NCBI GenBank assembly: GCA_002633005.1
Contig: NMRA01000103.1
Coordinates: 713,612 to 777,611 of the forward strand
DNA from: Phoronis australis
Lineage: Eukaryota; Phoronida; Phoronidae
DNA: 64,000 nt
Direction of reading: 5' to 3'
Shown here piece after piece: positions 62,009 to 64,000 of this stretch. Numbering within the stretch: the stretch's first letter is position 1; each line of letters opens with the position of its first letter. A model generated the notes under the pieces. That model made no database searches. It was given only the letters and a program-made list of their open reading frames with translations, and had not been told where the DNA came from. The position numbers and the translations under genes were made by a program.

Positions 62009-62136
62009 TCAATAGCTGTTGAAGTTTAATTTCCATGCAACGATACAAACAACCAGATGTTTCGCGCTATCATTGGTCAAGCGGTTACTGAGATCAGTTT
62101 TGATGCGCTTCAGACAACTGAAACCTTGCTTACAAT
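62009..62136 (-). CDS. hAT-transposase-derived gene, last exon (dimerisation domain)
   Basis: A TTTTGTTTTGCTTTGCGTTTTAG-type acceptor precedes an exon that completes an Asp codon and reads CKQGFSCLKRIKTDLSNRLT and then HLVVCIVAWKLNFNSY to a TGA. This is the C-terminal dimerisation motif of hAT transposases (CERGFS..KRIKT.LRNRL in relatives such as ZNF862-like proteins). The upstream exon ends in phase 1 at CTGCAG/GTAAAA, and joining the two across 187 bases restores the usual SSTADC sequence. The splice sites and the join are intact. Confidence 0.75.
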
Positions 62137-62323
62137 CTAAAACGCAAAGCAAAACAAAAGGAAACTTAAATGTACTGATAGATAAGATTCTAAATAACAT
62201 AACTTTGCTTACAAAACATAATTTCAGATACAAGTATTGGCACCCAAAAACATTATCCAAGCAGCAACACTGTAATTCATGCGTATAACATTGATAATCA
62301 GTAGGACACAACTGTTATTTTAC
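62137..62323 (-). other. Intron of the hAT-derived gene
   Basis: 187 bases from GTAAAA to TTTTAG on the minus strand, with a pyrimidine-rich end. Its removal joins two conserved halves of the hAT motif exactly, which supports a real intron. Confidence 0.65.
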
Positions 62324-62570
62324 CTGCAGTTGATGATGGAATAACTATTCCAACAGTTACCAATTTTGCCAGGTGAGGCAAAAAGGTTGGCACAGTAGAG
62401 ATTTTTCTAAGATACTCCGTCAATTCGAGTTGTTCTCACCTAAGGAACAGTCTTTTCAGTGACTCAAATTCCAGTAGGCCTGCATCATAGTCAATGATTG
62501 ACCTGCATGGCTGCATAATGCCCAAGAAGAACGGTTTGTTACTGCTCAAGTTAAGTTTCACAATCAACCC
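62324..62570 (-). pseudogene. hAT-derived gene, exon before the dimerisation domain, with an in-frame stop
   Basis: One frame reads IIDYDAGLLEFESLKRLFLR, a TGA stop near 62,440, then EQLELTEYLRKISTVPTF and LPHLAKLVTVGIVIPSSTA to the donor at 62,323. This is the usual hAT stretch leading to the dimerisation domain. The stop interrupts an otherwise continuous frame. The 5' boundary of the exon is uncertain; GTGATTTCAG near 62,570 is a possible acceptor. Confidence 0.6.
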
Positions 62571-63658
62571 TGAAATCACTCTAATCAGAATATATCTTGG
62601 AGTGGGATAGTATGATTATTTCTAGCAAATAACTGAATAACACTATATTGTTTACATCCAACTTCACGGAGTCGTAGTTGCTCGGCTGATGCTACGAGTT
62701 TCCCGGTATATTCTTGCTGGTGAATATGCTGAACTGCTGGATTGTATCAGCGTCTGGGAACTGCCTCTTGATTTGTCCGCAAACTCTTGTAACGAATCGA
62801 TTATCGATATGGAAATGAGTAGTTGGTATCTAAAATAAATTGAACTTATTTGAAAGAAATTTTACTTTGGGCAACAGTAAGTGACAAGGTACTCGGGTTT
62901 GTTTTATATTGGTCTATGTCTCTCTCTGTGAAGTTTATATTAAACTCTTCATTTTTCAATCGATCTAGTACTTCAGACACCTAGCGGTACAAGGCACGAG
63001 GAACGTGCAACCTGGAATCCAGAACATGTAAGCAGGTCTACCTGAAGACCAGCACCACTGTACTGCAAAGATAATGCCTGAAACAGGCAAAGCACCACAC
63101 TAAATATCTAGTTGTTGGGTTAATTAAGATTGGACATGTCTCATTTTCAAGATTTTGACCTCAACTTTTATAACTTTTGAAAACCAATCTGAAGACATTT
63201 TAAGAGTGTTGCCGAATGAGGTAGCAGGTCACACATTGTGTACAGTATTGAAACAAATCACCAGTTTTCTACAGATAGGTTCAGTGCAGCTGCTTGTGGG
63301 TCATTCCTCTCCTGGGCCTCCCTTTGAAAGCTGATGATGAGAGCCGGTATGATCTCTTTGATGGTTGCACTGATTCCAACTCATGCTGAGTCAGCAAACA
63401 TGATTAGGCTGATTTGGTTTTAGTTGTTTTAATTGGAGTTTCCTGTACAAATATAAGTAAATTAGAATAAACATTCTATGTATTTTGCTTTATACAATGT
63501 CTTGACTTGAATACTTTTAAGTTTGAATTGACATTAAGGCAATCAAAATTGAGAAAATCACATTTGCAAGAGTATGTATCCATCTGACTATTCTGTTCAA
63601 TTATTTAAAATTTAATTGTAACAGTTGCAGACCTGAATGATTTTAAGTGCATTCACAC
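62571..63658 (-). pseudogene. hAT-derived gene, middle part in separate frames
   Basis: Several pieces in the expected order: TIKEIIPALIISFQREAQER then NDPQAAAL (about 63,385-63,290); LFQALSLQYSGAGLQVDLL (about 63,090-63,030); VSEVLDRLKNEEFNINFTE (about 62,965-62,905); and, after an acceptor at 62,830, RFVTRVCGQIKRQFPDADTI then QQFSIFTSKNIP (62,829-62,715). These match the alpha-helical insertion and following region of hAT transposases. Frames differ between pieces. Some changes may be introns, but at least one break near 63,390 looks like a frameshift. Confidence 0.6.
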
Positions 63659-63789
63659 CGGGCTGTTCTCATAGCACATAAACAAATGTTGCAATGTTGA
63701 ATTAAACCTCTTCAGATAAGGAATCTTGTTACACCCCTGTCCACTGGCCAGGCCAAGATGATGTGCCACACAGTGGTTGGCAATCAAAG
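63659..63789 (-). CDS. hAT-derived gene, upstream exon (ANHCVAHHLGLA motif)
   Basis: An exon of 131 bases with acceptor ATATCTCCAG and donor GTGTGA. It reads LIANHCVAHHLGLASGQGCN and then KIPYLKRFNSTLQHLF, the conserved HC.aHrL.La segment of hAT transposases and of domesticated relatives such as ZNF862-like and C17orf113-like proteins. The hAT catalytic domain's upstream part and any zinc finger would lie beyond the right edge of the window. Together with the last two exons it suggests a spliced, once host-like gene. Confidence 0.65.
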
Positions 63790-64000
63790 CTGGAGATATG
63801 TGAAAGTGATGAATTCTTTAATTATTCACATTAAATTTTCACTTACTGGAAATTATTTTTTAAGTTACATAATTTGTTGAGGAAAAGATTAGGTTTGCAA
63901 AAAGATGATGTTATATTTCACACGAGTTGGAATGGCTTTACAATTCTTATCTTTTATGTCACCTCTTTGAGGTTTGTAACCAAACCGTTTCTCATTCTAA
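63790..64000 (-). other. Intron or flank of the hAT-derived gene at the window edge
   Basis: No further exon recognised before the right edge. Confidence 0.5.

Overview
This is animal nuclear DNA: AT-rich, with long introns, GT-AG splice sites and many fragments of transposons. It shows no bacterial operons, no rRNA and no CRISPR array. The one clearly identifiable host gene is liprin-beta (PPFIBP family), on the minus strand and covering the left part of the window. The mix of a Ty3/gypsy element, a Penelope-like element, a hAT-type gene, a TATDN2-like pseudogene and many inverted-repeat elements suits a marine invertebrate (echinoderm, hemichordate, amphioxus or lophotrochozoan). I cannot fix the phylum from the sequence. 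At five assembly junctions (single N, or a run of N) the flanking sequence is repeated almost exactly. This is the pattern left when two divergent haplotypes are both kept in a draft assembly, so the source is probably very heterozygous.

Positions 1-18,261 hold the 5' part of liprin-beta, read right to left. The start-codon exon is 18,261-18,181. Next come two types of 15-base microexon: one at 15,505-15,491, and one present twice at 14,847-14,833 and 13,967-13,953 because of the assembly duplication. Then follow exons at 10,319-10,072, 2,991-2,899 and 2,217-2,104. All reading phases join, and the encoded protein follows the N-terminus and first coiled coil of vertebrate liprin-beta. The gene continues beyond position 1. 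The introns hold a degenerate minisatellite around the microexons, several miniature inverted-repeat elements, two CTCF-like sites and a possible internal first exon at 5,307-5,149.

Positions 18,262-51,566 are intronic or intergenic. I find only repeats there: a tRNA-derived SINE-like sequence, several MITEs, a perfect 26-bp hairpin, unmerged haplotype duplications, a LINE-like 3' tail, and one weak candidate 5' UTR exon with a strong donor near 44,507.

Positions 51,400-52,640 look like a promoter region on the plus strand, with a candidate first coding exon (51,567-51,635) and an NRF1-type palindrome. After an assembly gap, a minus-strand Ty3/gypsy integrase (54,615-53,137) runs directly into a PHD finger resembling those of PHF8/PHF2. 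The PHD finger is interrupted by one stop codon. I consider this the most interesting object in the window.

Positions 56,765-64,000 hold, in order, a minisatellite, a decayed TatD-type nuclease pseudogene, a Penelope-like element with reverse-transcriptase and GIY-YIG-like parts, and the 3' half of a hAT-transposase-derived gene with intron-like splice sites. All three protein-coding remnants lie on the minus strand and carry stops or frame breaks.
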